Shown here: positions 40,103 to 50,610 of the stretch, in pieces | How the letters are laid out: each line of letters starts with the position of its first letter | Numbering within the stretch: the stretch's first letter is position 1 | Assembly: GCA_963377175.1 (NCBI GenBank) | Contig: CAUJNA010001251.1 | Location: forward strand, 1 to 64,000 | DNA length: 64,000 bases | Source: Effrenium voratum | Lineage: Eukaryota > Sar > Dinophyceae > Suessiales > Symbiodiniaceae | Direction of reading: 5' to 3' | Notes under the pieces: model-generated | Database searches by the model: none | What the model was told of the DNA's origin: nothing | What the model saw: only the letters and a program-made list of their open reading frames with translations | Position numbers and translations under genes: made by a program

Positions 40103-40370
40103 AATACAACTCACATTTTTGGTGGTTCCCAGCCATCCTCTGAGCTTTGTGGGTTGTTAGTGTTTCACGCACTAAAAGGTCTCACCTTTTAGCAGGTGAT
40201 CTAAAAACCGCCAGCCTAGACCTGCCTTCGCTTGTTTGTCTGGCGCTCTGCCTTCGCCAAGCGCGCAGACCGCGGTGCCCTTGTGATTTTCGAGGGTGTG
40301 CTGGTTGTTGTTGGGAACCCCCTTTCCCACCAGGCCAACAGGACAACATGCCTAGGTCCAAGTCCTACTG

Positions 40371-40450
40371 ATGGACGAAATCCTGCACCTACGAAACCCA
40401 ACAGAATGATGATTCCCTTGTAAACACCCACCAACAATGGTTTCCCATGG
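40371..40450 (-). mobile_element. Dispersed element E, copy 2 (inverted)
   Basis: ATGGACGAAATCC..GATGATTCCCTTGTAAACACC..CAATGGTTTCCC. See copy 1. Confidence 0.7.
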
Positions 40451-40555
40451 TTTCCCAGTGGTGCGAATCTCTGGAGTGTCTTCAGGCCGCAAGGCAATGG
40501 CAACAGCCAGCTCGTCCATCGACAGTATGTTTGCAAACCACCCAGTTCTGTGCAG

Positions 40556-40625
40556 GTCGAGAAGAAGGCCCGGGACGAAGAGATCGACCAGGCGCTGCGG
40601 GGGTCAAGCAAAGCGCCGCTGCCGG
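40556..40625 (+). CDS. Probable exon, charged helix
   Basis: After TCTGTGCAG the frame reads VEKKARDEEIDQALRGSSK, then APLPG before GTCAAT. An alternative donor at 40602 would end it after the G-rich codons. Heptad-like charge alternation suggests a helix. It is the first convincing exon of the 40-55 kb protein. Confidence 0.6.
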
Positions 40626-40849
40626 GTCAATGCGAGGATACATTTTGGGATGTCTCTGTTTGAGTTTTTCGTGGTTTTTAAAGGAACACCAAGAGGACAA
40701 TCACCATGTTGAGGGGATCCCCTCGAAAAGCCACACTCATTTAGAGGATCCCCTCAAACCAGGTGGTTTTGGGATGTATCCTTTAAGCCCTGGTGTTCCA
40801 GGTTCCGTATCCGAATCCTCGGGGTTTTCTTGGGCAGGCAGGCAGATGA

Positions 40850-40978
40850 GGATTAGATTGGAGGTGTTCCAGGGTCTTCAAATGAAAACATATATATGTA
40901 TATATGTGTTTGGATTGGTTTGAATTTGGATTAGCCCCGGCAAAGGCATGGGAAATCACCCCGGAACACCTCTAATCC
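40850..40978. mobile_element. Hairpin element, about 130 bp
   Basis: GGATTAGATTGGAGGTGTTCC at the left and CCCCGGAACACCTCTAATCC at the right are inverted repeats. It contains a (TATG) stretch and ends next to a family C word AATCCAAACCACTGG. Confidence 0.75.
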
Positions 40979-41510
40979 AAACCACTGGAGGGAAGCTGAC
41001 TGAAGAACCCCGAGGCCGTTTCAAGCCCAAGAGCCCACCGTACAAATGGCAAGGGCTTCCTTTGGGTTGAGGCGTTCCCCGATGTGGACGATATGTATCT
41101 CAGAGGTTCGCGTTTGCGAATGTCCGACCTCGTGGTGTGTTGATATGTTGTTTCAAGAACCAAGTTGCATGCCATGAAAATGGTATGCTTAGAGCACAAT
41201 GCACACATGTACATGTACTAAGGAAGACCCGTCAGACTATTCACACGACAGGGACCACATGGGGGTCTGCCTGCTGCATGGGGGAGACAAGTTTGTAGAA
41301 GACTTTCCGTGACACCCGCACACCGGGAATTGCGCCATCTACTTCCACCTTGGTGTGTAAGCGGTTCATGAGTGAGAGCTGGCTTTGACAGGTGGTCCAA
41401 AAACATGGTGGCCAGTGCAGCTCCTTTCTGCTGTACCCAAGTGGTTGATTCCCATCTCCACTGGGCTTCACTTCACTCGAACGAGGGGATGGACCGATGG
41501 ACGCGGCGAG

Positions 41511-41617
41511 GTCATCGACGCACTCCAGTCGCAGCCGGATGGCACCCCGGACATTGTCGAGCGCATCGACGACCAGGGCAGGCCCCGGCAGCCGCTTTCG
41601 CCGGCCGCTTCCGCGGG
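41511..41617 (+). CDS. Probable exon, unknown protein
   Basis: After GCGGCGAG the frame reads VIDALQSQPDGTPDIVERID, then DQGRPRQPLSPAASA before GTCGAG. Composition is clearly coding. A 211-codon minus-strand ORF over the same region is its antisense shadow. Confidence 0.65.
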
Positions 41618-41902
41618 GTCGAGTGGATTTTGGGCCCAGCTGAAAGTGGGAGGCGCATGTTGAGGGCACAAGAAACGTGGAGGGTTGCGATCTGAAGTCC
41701 TTCAGGGTGAAGGGGCCGAGATACTTCAAGAAGGGTTGGGTATTCAAAGATTGAACATAGTCATGATCGGAGGAGGAATCTGTTGAAGTTCGCCTTCTAC
41801 TTGCAAGATACCCGCTGCGTATCCATGAAGGTGGACAGAAGAGCACAACTGTTTTGCCGAGCCCTCCCCCACACATTTTTGTTTTCCCTCCCCGGGTTTC
41901 AG

Positions 41903-41965
41903 CCCGCCAGGATCCTGCCGCCCGCGGAGCTCAAGAAGCAGAGGCTCCTGGCGACCAAGGAGAGG
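41903..41965 (+). CDS. Probable exon, basic helix
   Basis: Acceptor GGGTTTCAG, then PARILPPAELKKQRLLATKE. No GT donor follows at once; a non-canonical GA donor at AAG|GAGAGG is possible, as known for dinoflagellates. The frame stays open to 42364. Confidence 0.55.
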
Positions 41966-42169
41966 GGGGGGGAGGGGAGGGATTCCTTGACTTTAACCAG
42001 TCTTTTTTTGACCTTATCCAGTTGCTCATTCCTGGTAGGGGGTTATACAACTGGTTGGGTTGGATCTAAAGCGACTTTAAGCTTTTTGGTTGAAATAAAG
42101 GTGTTTTTCCTACTAAACCCCAAAAAGTTGAACTTGTTGAAGGGGGGTCAACAGCAACCAAGATTCATA

Positions 42170-42360
42170 GAAACCGGCTACAGGAAGTTCTACGGGAAAT
42201 TTGCCAAAGACCCACCAAAAACCAAAAATGGTTCCGAACAAAAGTTTTCCTGGGTCGCTGCTTCCTCGGATTCTCATGATTTGGACGGCTTCTGGGGCTT
42301 ATCAAAGTCAGACACTGAAAATTCGGTTTTGCCAGCGCAGCTAGGCACCGCGTTTTACAG
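42170..42360 (+). CDS. Candidate exon ending at a perfect donor
   Basis: The frame reads GYRKFYGKFAKDPPKTKNG, then KFSWVAASSDSHDLDGFWG, then SDTENSVLPAQLGTAFYR at TTTTACAG|GTGAGT. It is in the same open frame as the exon at 41903. The acceptor is unclear. Confidence 0.4.
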
Positions 42361-42957
42361 GTGAGTTCAATCCACTTGATTGTGGTGGTGGGGTGGGGGC
42401 GGTGGGGGGGGTGGTTTTAGTGAGGCTGATTCACTTTATTTCCATCACATCATCATCACTCGCCATGCCTTTCTTCTCCAAATGATATAGAGATAAAGAG
42501 ACTCTGGAATCCTTCCTTTGGCCACCTCTCTATCCATCACTTCCTTTCCCGCGGTTTACCCTTCCTTCACTCTTTTTCTCACATTACTAACCATTCTGGA
42601 GAATACAAAGAATCCTTTCAAGACAGCACTCCGAGCTGTACAAGCATTATCCCATCAGCATCAACAAACGAAAGAGAGTGGGTCCATTCGGTACCCTTTT
42701 CAGGTGGGTTTCAAGGGAAACCAGAACCCTAAACTTGGGGTCCATGTTTTTTCCATTTGACACAAAATCCAAGGCGCGGTTCATCCACCAGTATTCATGG
42801 GGTTTGCACCCAAACACATGCCTGGCGAGATTTTGGCACGCCGGAATTTCTCACAAACCCAAACATGTAGTCCAGGATTCATCAGCGGGTGGATGAATAA
42901 AAGACACTCCCGAGTATTGTGAATCCGGGATCCACATCACATCCATCGTTTTTCCAG

Positions 42958-43107
42958 GGATGGTTCCGCCGCAACAAGTATTAACCAGCTGAAGCAAAGG
43001 ATTGCATCCAAAGAGCAAACGGGGCCAAGCTCTTTCCCCCGATCGCTCAATCGATCTCCAGTCAGTGAAGCTCTGGGCAAACCATCGCCCGAGATCGAGC
43101 AATTTTG
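42958..43107 (+). CDS. Exon of the 40-55 kb protein (well supported)
   Basis: After GTTTTTCCAG the frame reads DGSAATSINQLKQRIASKEQ, then TGPSSFPRSLNRSPVSEALG, then KPSPEIEQF before GTCGGG. It is serine/proline-rich with short charged helices, typical of a disordered scaffold region. The family is not recognised. Confidence 0.7.
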
Positions 43108-43360
43108 GTCGGGCCACTGGCTTTCTCCTACTGCGATTTGGGGTTGTGAAAAGTGGGCGAGGGGGGGGGGGAGGGGGCTGTTTGCGGTTTTTGGTTTTGG
43201 TTTCCCAACCAACCCCGAAAAGGGTACCAAATGCAGAAACACACAGACCCGTTTCGCGGCAAAACTCAACAGTCTGGCATTTAGTGAGGGAAAGAGCAGG
43301 AATGGCCATTTGGCTACGAGCAAAGGAGCCAGTTTTGTAGGCAGCCGTTTTTCTTTGCAG

Positions 43361-43488
43361 GGGGATGGGTGCAGAGAAAAACAACAGGAGAAGCAGATGC
43401 TGTTGGAGGAGAAGAAGAAGGAGAAGGCGAGATCGATGCGGCAGCCGGAGTGCCCTGAAAGCTACCTTCTCCTGTTTCTTTCTCCCCC
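43361..43488 (+). CDS. Exon with coiled-coil-like helix
   Basis: Acceptor TTTTTCTTTGCAG, then GDGCREKQQEKQMLLEEKKK, then EKARSMRQPECPES. Long charged helix. The 3' edge is unsure: GTTCGG at 43489, or a GA donor near 43447 just after R-Q-P. Confidence 0.65.
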
Positions 43489-43747
43489 AAGTTCGGCCGA
43501 ATCGATTCAAAGTAAAGGAATCTCATCTCATTTTTCAGGAGGGTAACGGGCGCATTTTCATTTTTGCCTGTCTTCTATTCTCATTCGATCCCTTGAACCC
43601 ATGACGTCAGGGCTCCGGCTTTTGCGCCAATAGCCTGTTGCTGTTGGTTGAGCAGGGTAGGGAAGAAATCGTTAGACTTGGGTGCGTTTTGTTTGATGGA
43701 ACCCTTTTGTGGGCAGCTTAAAGGAAAGCCAAAAGGGACACCACTTG

Positions 43748-43794
43748 TTTTTTTTTTTTTTTTTTTTATTTGGGGGGGGGGGGGGGGAAAAAAG

Positions 43795-43825
<31 letters not shown>
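43748..43825. repeat. Homopolymer hairpin: T20, G16, AAAAAAG, C21, A10
   Basis: Four homopolymer runs in the order T-G-(loop)-C-A can fold into one stem: G16 on C, flanked by T on A. Run lengths may be imprecise if sequencing or assembly struggled here. Confidence 0.85.
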
Positions 43826-44805
43826 GCGCCGGGGTACTTGCCCCTTTGGCCAGCTGGATGGCGTCGATGCACAGTTCCATTCTCCTCTGTGAGTCAACGG
43901 CGCTGGCTGCTTGCTTGAAGTTTGGTGTAGTACTTCCAGGGTCCCTTCATTTCCCTTTTGGAAACTGGCAATTCCAAAGGGCACCAGAAGTTCGTTGCAA
44001 CTTTTGAAGGGGAAACCCAATGACCCTTGTACTTGGAACCAAATCATGAAAACTGTGAGTCATTGTTTAGCCCGCGAGTCATCATTGAGCTCTACATCTT
44101 TGCCCCAGTAATGATGACGACGATGATGACGGTGATGGCGATGACTGTGGTGATGAGGATGATAGAGCCTACGTAGATCCAGGGCAGAGAAGACGGCGAG
44201 CGTCGTGGTCCGGGCTGGACTCACTCGCAAGCGCACATGCTCCTCGTTGAATTTAAAAGGGACCTTGAAAAGGCCCCCCCAAAGCACACTCCTCTAACCG
44301 CTTTCTTGTTTTTGTGGTTCGATGTGGATTTGCAGGCGAGCAAGGCTTAAAGGACCATCTTTTCTCGAGTGCGCGTGAACCAACTTGAGCCCGGCATGAA
44401 GGGGGAGGGGGAAAGACGGACTTCTGTGTGCTTGGTTCCATAGTGAGGATAGACTCCTGCTGTAGCAAGTGTGGATTGGTGTACCCCTGTACAGTTGGAT
44501 AGGACTGGATGGGTTAGTTTCTCGATTATCCCCATCTCTTACCCAACAATTCATTGTCCATCTAGATCCGCGCCATGTTTTGGTTCTATGGATCAACACA
44601 AGCAACACGCCTGAGGAGCCCAACATGATGCTAGGCTCCGGCTCAAATCCCCTCCGCTTCCGGCGCAGGACAAGCTGCTCAAAGAATGAGCGAGCGAGCG
44701 CGCTGCGAACTGGCTTCTGCTCTTTCCCCGCGTTCTTGGACCAGTGCATCTTGACGGCTCCTTCTCATAGCCGGATGGGCGATTCCTTTTTGCTGGAATG
44801 CACAG

Positions 44806-44846
44806 CCGGAGCTGACCGCGGAGCGAGCCGAATGGAAGTTGTTGCG
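44806..44846 (+). CDS. Short internal exon
   Basis: It runs from GAATGCACAG to a perfect GTAAGA, 41 bases, reading PELTAERAEWKLL. A longer overlapping frame (44469-44873) is open but less convincing. Confidence 0.55.
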
Positions 44847-45267
44847 GTAAGAGAAGCGCTTCGCGCGCGCTGAGCTTTTTGTGTTGGGGGGGGGGGGGGG
44901 GAGGGGTTGGGGTCAATCCTCTGAGCCACCAATCCAAACCACCCTTTTTGAGGGAAGCTGAGCGTCACTGTGCCGTTTTGCTTTTGTCTTTTCGAGTGCC
45001 ATCAAATGCTTGTGGACACTTTTTCCTTTCTCGCCTGCCCAAAGTTTTGGGTGCACGTGCTTATTTTTTCGGACGCGCCGTCAAAGCGCCCAGATGGGTC
45101 TTCTTCTGGCAGGGGGTTACTGGATTTCTGGCTTTTCCAGTCAAAGGTTGCAATTTGCACTGGTGGTTTCCATGGAAACTGTCACTTTTGGAGGTTCCAA
45201 AGAGGGAAATGGAGGAAACCCGGTCTGGACTTGTGAGACGTTGCATGTGGCCTGCCTTTTCTCACAG

Positions 45268-45393
45268 GAGTTTATTAACCGCTGGATGTCCGGGGTCGGG
45301 TCCAAAGGCAGTTTTGCTTTTGGTGAACTGAGCCAAAAAGCAACCAATGGAGTTTGGCGGACAGGAAGAACGAGACAAGCACGAGATTTATAG
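45268..45393 (+). CDS. Candidate exon, unknown
   Basis: After CTTTTCTCACAG the frame reads EFINRWMSGVGSKGSFAFG, then ELSQKATNGVWRTGRTRQ, with TAG at 45391-45393. No donor is seen before the stop. Confidence 0.4.
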   Translation, partial: EFINRWMSGVGSKGSFAFGELSQKATNGVWRTGRTRQARDL

Positions 45394-45669
45394 GGGGCCA
45401 TAAAAGACTTTAAAAGATTGATATCCCTTTGAGATGGTCGCAATGTTTCGTTTTGAGGTCTGTGCATGTGTGTGTGACTGTGTGTGTGTGTGTGTGTGTT
45501 TCTTTTTTTGGGTCTGTGTTTACGGGAAGCCAAAAGGGAAGCCACTTGTCTTAGTGGTTTCTTTGCGAGGAGTTGCACCAATCGGTGGGTTTGCCCATGA
45601 AGTGAGGGCTGGCTGGTTCTCATCCCCGACCGCAGAGTTTCGGCCCAGATTCATCTGTACGAAGTTTCT

Positions 45670-45909
45670 GTGGGCGAGACACACAGGCTCGTAACAGGAG
45701 ACGCAGGCTCCAAAACTGATTCCTCTTGGCCAAGTTTGCGGGGTTCTGCCTCTCAAATTAACATCGAACCCAAACAGCGGTTCCCGGAAAAGGAGCTTGC
45801 TCTAAATTCTGCAGGGGAGTACTTGGTTTGGCAGGGCTCATCCAGAGGCTTATGGGGTCCGTGTGTTTGCGGGCCGGGCCATTTTCCCGGGACGCCAGGG
45901 CTCACTTGA
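45670..45909 (+). CDS. Weak candidate ORF
   Basis: The frame includes SQINIEPKQRFPEKELALNS and SAGEYLVWQG. Splice sites are not clear. Confidence 0.3.
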   Translation: MGETHRLVTGDAGSKTDSSWPSLRGSASQINIEPKQRFPEKELALNSAGEYLVWQGSSRGLWGPCVCGPGHFPGTPGLT

Positions 45910-46087
45910 GATAAATCCATAGGAGAGAAAGGCTAAACTCTCTCATCTAGAGATATGAGTCAACCTCAGAATTATCAAAGACCACTTTATCAACGGCGTT
46001 TCATTCAATACTGGTTTTTTGCATTTTCCTTGGAGAACGATAGGGGACTCACAAAAAACGATACCCCTGAACATGGTTTGTGCTGGA

Positions 46088-46345
46088 CCTTCGAGCTGGA
46101 GCTGCCGAAGTCTAACTTGTGTACCGTGCCTGTACTGAAAGCTGCGACTTGCGACCTGGAGGTTGCTGCCAGCAAGCAAAAGCCGCTTAGACTGACACGT
46201 GACCGCCGCAAGCTGCGACCTTCGAGCTGGAGCTGCCGAAGTGTAACTTGTGCACTGCGCTTGTGGTGAAAGTTGCGACTTGCGACCTTGAGGTTGCTGC
46301 CAGCAAGCAAGCCGCCAAGACTGATATATGATTACCGCAAGGCAG
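46088..46345. repeat. 131-bp direct duplication
   Basis: CCTTCGAGCTGGAGCTGCCG at 46088 recurs at 46219, and both are followed by GCGACTTGCGACCT and GGTTGCTGCCAGCAAGCAA. The offset of 131 is not a multiple of three, so the repeated minus-strand peptides lie in different frames. Confidence 0.9.
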
Positions 46346-46538
46346 AGAAGGCTATTGTGTGTTTGCTTGGCTCTAACAGCTTATGGAAAATTGTGAAATT
46401 TTCGTCACGCGACACACGCCCAGAACGATACCCCGGTCGATACCCCGTCGATACCCCGAGCATTGGCCCGAGTTGCAAATGTGAGGCCTAGTGCATTTGC
46501 TTACAAAAGACTACGCGTGTGGTTCCAGTGCTGTGTTT

Positions 46539-47100
46539 GCGTAGAAAGTTTGTCGGGTGCTTTTCGAGTTCGCGCGGCGCTATAGGGGTTTGCGTAGAAA
46601 GTTTGTTGGGCACGCATGGTCACCGCGAAGAGGGTTCACCGGGCACTTTCCAAATTCGCACGGAGTCGCAGCGAGGGCGCTTTGACACGCGCAATCCTCG
46701 CAGAGGGTTCATTGGGCACTTTACGAATTTGCACGGCGCCACAGCGAGAGCGCTTGGGCGCGCAGGATCACTGCAGAGGGTTCACCGGGCACTTTCCAAA
46801 TTCGCACGGCGTCGCAGCGAGGGCGCTTTGACACGCGCAATCCTCGCAGAGGGTTCATTGGGCACTTTACGAATTTGCACGGCGCCACAGCGAGAGCGCT
46901 TGGGCGTGCAGGATCCCTGCAGAGGGTTCATTGGGCAGTTTTAAAATTCGCACGGCGTCACAGCGAGGGCGCTGTGGCACGCGCAATCCTCGCAGAGGGT
47001 TCATCGGGCACTTTACAAATTCGCACGGCGCCACAGTGGGAGCGCTTCGAGGCGCGCGATCCCTGCAGAGGGTTCATCGGGCACAGCACGAACACGCGAA
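46539..47100. repeat. 73-bp tandem repeat, two alternating variants
   Basis: GCAGAGGGTTCA starts at 46700, 46773, 46846, 46919, 46992 and 47065, exactly 73 bases apart; a diverged unit precedes at 46627 and shorter relatives at 46539 and 46592. Odd units follow CGCGCAATCCTC, even units follow GCAGGATC(A/C)CTG or CGCGATCCCTG, so the higher-order unit is 146 bp. The ORF 46519-46944 through it is a product of the repeat. Confidence 0.95.
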
Positions 47101-47720
47101 ACGTGGAGAACGATAGGGGACTCACTAAAAGTAGAATGAATACACCCCACACAGCAAATATAGACGCTGGCTCATATGACGTCTGTGATTTCGCGATGGG
47201 TGTTTTACTTTTTCCCAGGACCAAAAAACAACATAGCCTTCACTGGCGATGTGTGAGACATTGGAGAACAATATAACGAGCCTCCAAAGACAATAACTTC
47301 CTGCTCGAAGTCGCTCAAAGTATTCCTAGGTTTTGCCGCTTGCTCATATGAACTTCAGGCAAGATCTCCAGATTTGTCCAGAACCAGCATTGAGTTTCTT
47401 GCAACATCTGATTTTCCCACGTCCTCTTTGGGGAACAAGCCATCTTGACTGTGGCGCATATACACCCGCTGCAAGAATGTCGGTAGGTTTCTTGGTGCGT
47501 GCTGAGATGAAACTGGCAAGAGGGGCTACCCCAAGGGCCAGGCTGGGCCTATGAATCTTTGACTTCACATCATAGAAACCCCAGCGAAGCATTTCCACGG
47601 GAGATTGGCGAGACACCAACCAACAACGATGTCCAGGAAACAAAAACCTGTAGCCGGTTTCTTAGATTGCATTACCATGTTGGTTTGTTTGCTTGAAAAT
47701 TTTTCACAGGGGCGACCATC

Positions 47721-48286
47721 TTACCGCGTCAGTTTGGGAGATGTTTTCTTTTGTCGGGAGGTTCGCTCATCCGCTGCGGGCCCTTTGTGTCCGGTCGAAC
47801 GGTCAGCAACCTCAAGGTCTTCGTACGGAACTCCTAGTTTGAAGTGAGTCATGAGAAGGGTGTGTCTTTTTTGTCGAGCCGATTCTTCAAGGCCTTTCGG
47901 TATTTTTGTTTGCATTTGTTGATGAAGGGCTCCTTCTCACTGCCTGAGTTACAGGACTTGAATTGAGGGACCCTTGTATGAAACAGGTGAACGCCCCTGC
48001 AACTGGACGCTTCTGTGGGTTCTCAATCCCGAGAGAACGCCGATAAGGACGGGGGGCGGGCAGCGAATGATTTGCCAGGGCCATGACGGACCGTTTCTAT
48101 CCCGTGGGCATGGAGGCGGGGAAGGGTAGATGGCGGCCTTGTGCCATTTGGTGGTTGTCTGAAGGGACCCACGTAGTCGATGGGCAAAGCCACTCTTGGT
48201 CTCTCAGAAAGGGGGCATTTCCATTTTCCACATACGCGTGGAAGGGGGCGTCCGCACATGGTTGACCCTGACTGCACAACTTGCAT
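47721..48286 (-). pseudogene. Possible relic of a Ty3/gypsy-like integrase
   Basis: On the minus strand near 48280-48150 one frame reads CKLCSQGQPCADAPFHAYV and a neighbouring frame reads ALPIDYVGPF. The second matches the H-I-D-Y-x-G-P-F start of gypsy integrase catalytic cores. A frameshift would separate them. A charged stretch at 47915-47721 follows. No RT is seen nearby. The match is short and may be chance. Confidence 0.25.
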
Positions 48287-48528
48287 TGGATTCTCCTGAA
48301 CGGGGGTTTCCCTGAAAGGGGGTAAAACCAGTGATTCTAAGCCAAATCAGGAAGGTCCAGTACTAGGGGATGCCGTATTGAATGATAGTATTGCATGGTA
48401 ATTGATGAACTCAGGTATTCAGGTTTACCCTTTGAACAAGGGTTGGTGGCCCAGTCTCACCTCTTCGCGAGTTTCAGGTTGGAGGTTGAGTCGGCGGACA
48501 AAAAACATCAGTACTTGACTACCTGGCG

Positions 48529-48930
48529 ATGAAGCCAGATACATCTAGTGGCACCTGGAGCAAAGCACAAAATGGATCAAGAGGGGTCTGGAGACCCAAC
48601 AGTTCAGGTGAAATAGAAACGGCGGTCTCTTTTTTTTTAATCCCGTGGAGCGACTGTGATGGGAATCAGCGCGTGGATGTAGTTCAAGCCGAACAGCAAT
48701 GGGACATCTTCGTGATGTACCAGTGTTGTCGTTGCTTGCTTGCCATCTTAGGAATCGATGTCACAAGAGAACACGACTCCGTGTTGAAGCTCAAAGGATC
48801 GCTTTGCAAGGTGTCTTTCGATTGCCCAGATCGAAACGGCGAAGGACAAGTAGCACCTCTTTCAGACTTTCAGGGCCTTTCTGGGAAAGTGCAGGATCAA
48901 TCAGATAACCATTTGATCAATAGTGGGTGA
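48529..48930 (+). CDS. Longest non-repetitive single ORF of this part, unknown
   Basis: 133 codons, with QWDIFVMYQCCRCLLAILG, then IDVTREHDSVLKLKGSLCK, then CPDRNGEGQVAPLSDFQG. Base composition is near 49% GC, lower than the PPR exons. It could be an exon, an ORF of a decayed element, or chance. No domain is recognised. Confidence 0.35.
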   Translation: MKPDTSSGTWSKAQNGSRGVWRPNSSGEIETAVSFFLIPWSDCDGNQRVDVVQAEQQWDIFVMYQCCRCLLAILGIDVTREHDSVLKLKGSLCKVSFDCPDRNGEGQVAPLSDFQGLSGKVQDQSDNHLINSG

Positions 48931-49389
48931 CAACAAGGGGTAAATGTCCTTGATTCAGGGGAATCAGGGGGGTATCATTATAGCAAAATGCCTTCAGCAT
49001 TCAGCCCCTGGTTGATGTTAAATGGCAGCCTGTCTATGGCCTTCCTTTGTGTTGTTTCCATACCAACCTATTGGTTGTCTCAAGACACAAACTCAATCCA
49101 ATGAGCGAGACATTGCGCGGATGGTGACCTTTCAGGATTTGAAGCGGCATTTTTTCTTGTGACGTATAGGTGCCACCATGTGACTCTTGGACTCGGAGGG
49201 TCACGGACCTGGAATTGGAATCGAGTCAACCAGTTCAGCGGATTCCTAAGGGAAAGCCACCATGGCCATAAGGAGATTTGATTACGCATAAAGTATATTC
49301 GGGCCGTTCAAGAAGTAGATGGGGGTTGTGGGGTACTTTGGAGCCAAATTTCGTCATGATTGCGGGATAAACAAACTGCTGGATTCGTA
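48931..49389. other. No supported feature
   Basis: Short unconvincing ORFs only. Confidence 0.4.
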
Positions 49390-49508
49390 TATGGCTGTGG
49401 GTCAAAACCAAAGGTACCGTTTTGGGGTAGGTGTACCACCAATTTTAGTCTATCTTAGTGGGGATTGGGATGTTCACCAGGGGTACGAGAATTTGACCCA
49501 TGGCCATA
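49390..49508 (+). mobile_element. Element A copy 4
   Basis: TATGGCTGTGGGTCAAAACC at the left and TTTGACCCATGGCCATA at the right. The core (GGTACCGTTTTGGGGTAGGT, then TTAGTGGGGATTGGGATG) links copies 1 and 3. Confidence 0.85.
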
Positions 49509-50003
49509 TTCCCCCCCTTGTATTGCTGATTGCTTTTGACTTTGGGAGTTTCGGCCTTGGCCCAAGTCGTGTTGGCCAGGCCGAGGCCGACAATTGGAAG
49601 ACCACCTACGAGGCAGTCCGATGATTCGCCTGTTTTGAAGCGCTGAGGGATGAGCCAAAACTCGAAGTATCGAGGGGCTCTTGAGTTGCTGCTGGGGGTT
49701 GGTGCCCCAGTTGTTCAGTTGCTCCTTGTTTTGTCTCCCCCTTCTGGGTTTTGTTGTCGGTTCCCCATAGATGGTTAGGCCCAAAAGCGTTTCTCGCTTT
49801 CTGGAGGAAATGGGTGTTGCTTTGGAGTGCGGAAGGCGTAGGCCCAAGCTGGAGCAGTAGGGGGGGGGAACCGGAGCGATCGCTGAGGGGAACCCGGTGG
49901 GTGCTATAGAAACAACAGATCAGGTAGAGTCCGTTCGCCCAGAACTCTGGGTTTCTGTTGGGTTTCCCTTAGGTTTCCGCTTTCCTTTGGCTTCTGGAGC
50001 AAG

Positions 50004-50090
50004 AAGGCGACTCACGTCGGCCTTAGCAGCCGAGGTGATGAACGAAATGCGGTCCTTTGCGCGTAGCCCGTACCCGCCAGGCGCGGGTAG
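50004..50090 (+). CDS. Probable exon, helical
   Basis: After TCTGGAGCAAG the frame reads RRLTSALAAEVMNEMRSFAR, then SPYPPGAG, ending at GTGAGG (or at GTAGGT four bases earlier). Amphipathic helix then a proline stretch. A G-rich run follows in the intron. Confidence 0.6.
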
Positions 50091-50610
50091 GTGAGGGCGG
50101 GGGGGGGGGGGGGGGGTGAGGAAGGGTTCCAGGATTTCCACAGATTCCTCAAAATCCGGCAGAAATCATTCTGAGCGCTAGCCTCTTTCTTGCAAGTTCC
50201 CTCAATGTAAGAGCCCCCTCAAACAAGGTTGGAAATAAAAGTGCCAGGGGAGGTTCCATCCGATTCAACCCTCAATCTTCCGCTTATTTGTTGAGGTGGC
50301 AAAACATTTGGAGTCTCCACCACCTGGGAGGAGGGCAATTTACCCTTCATTTTGCGGTCATGACCATTTTATTGGTGTCATGACATTGTCTTTCTGTGCA
50401 TCACCTGGAGACTCTTTGCGTGCCTTTTCTCAGGCAACCCTCAGTTGCCCTCAGTTGGTTTGCATTGCAAATTTGAGCCCTGGTTCTTGTCGAACAGAAA
50501 CCCGCAACACCTCCAAACCGCTTCAAGTCCATTGGAAACAACGGCTGCGTGCACCGGCCTCTGGGTGGACCCCCCCCTCCGGCGGTTGACTCGACTCGAC
50601 GCCTCGCGAG

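Noticed and set aside
41241..41876. 211-codon minus-strand ORF
   Set aside because: It overlaps the + exon at 41511 and is explained as its GC-rich shadow. Low-level similarity to polyprotein-like strings was not specific.
46519..47276. ORFs of 133-141 codons over the 73-bp array
   Set aside because: 73 is not a multiple of three, so the same repeat appears in different frames. This points to repeat-born ORFs and not to a selected protein.
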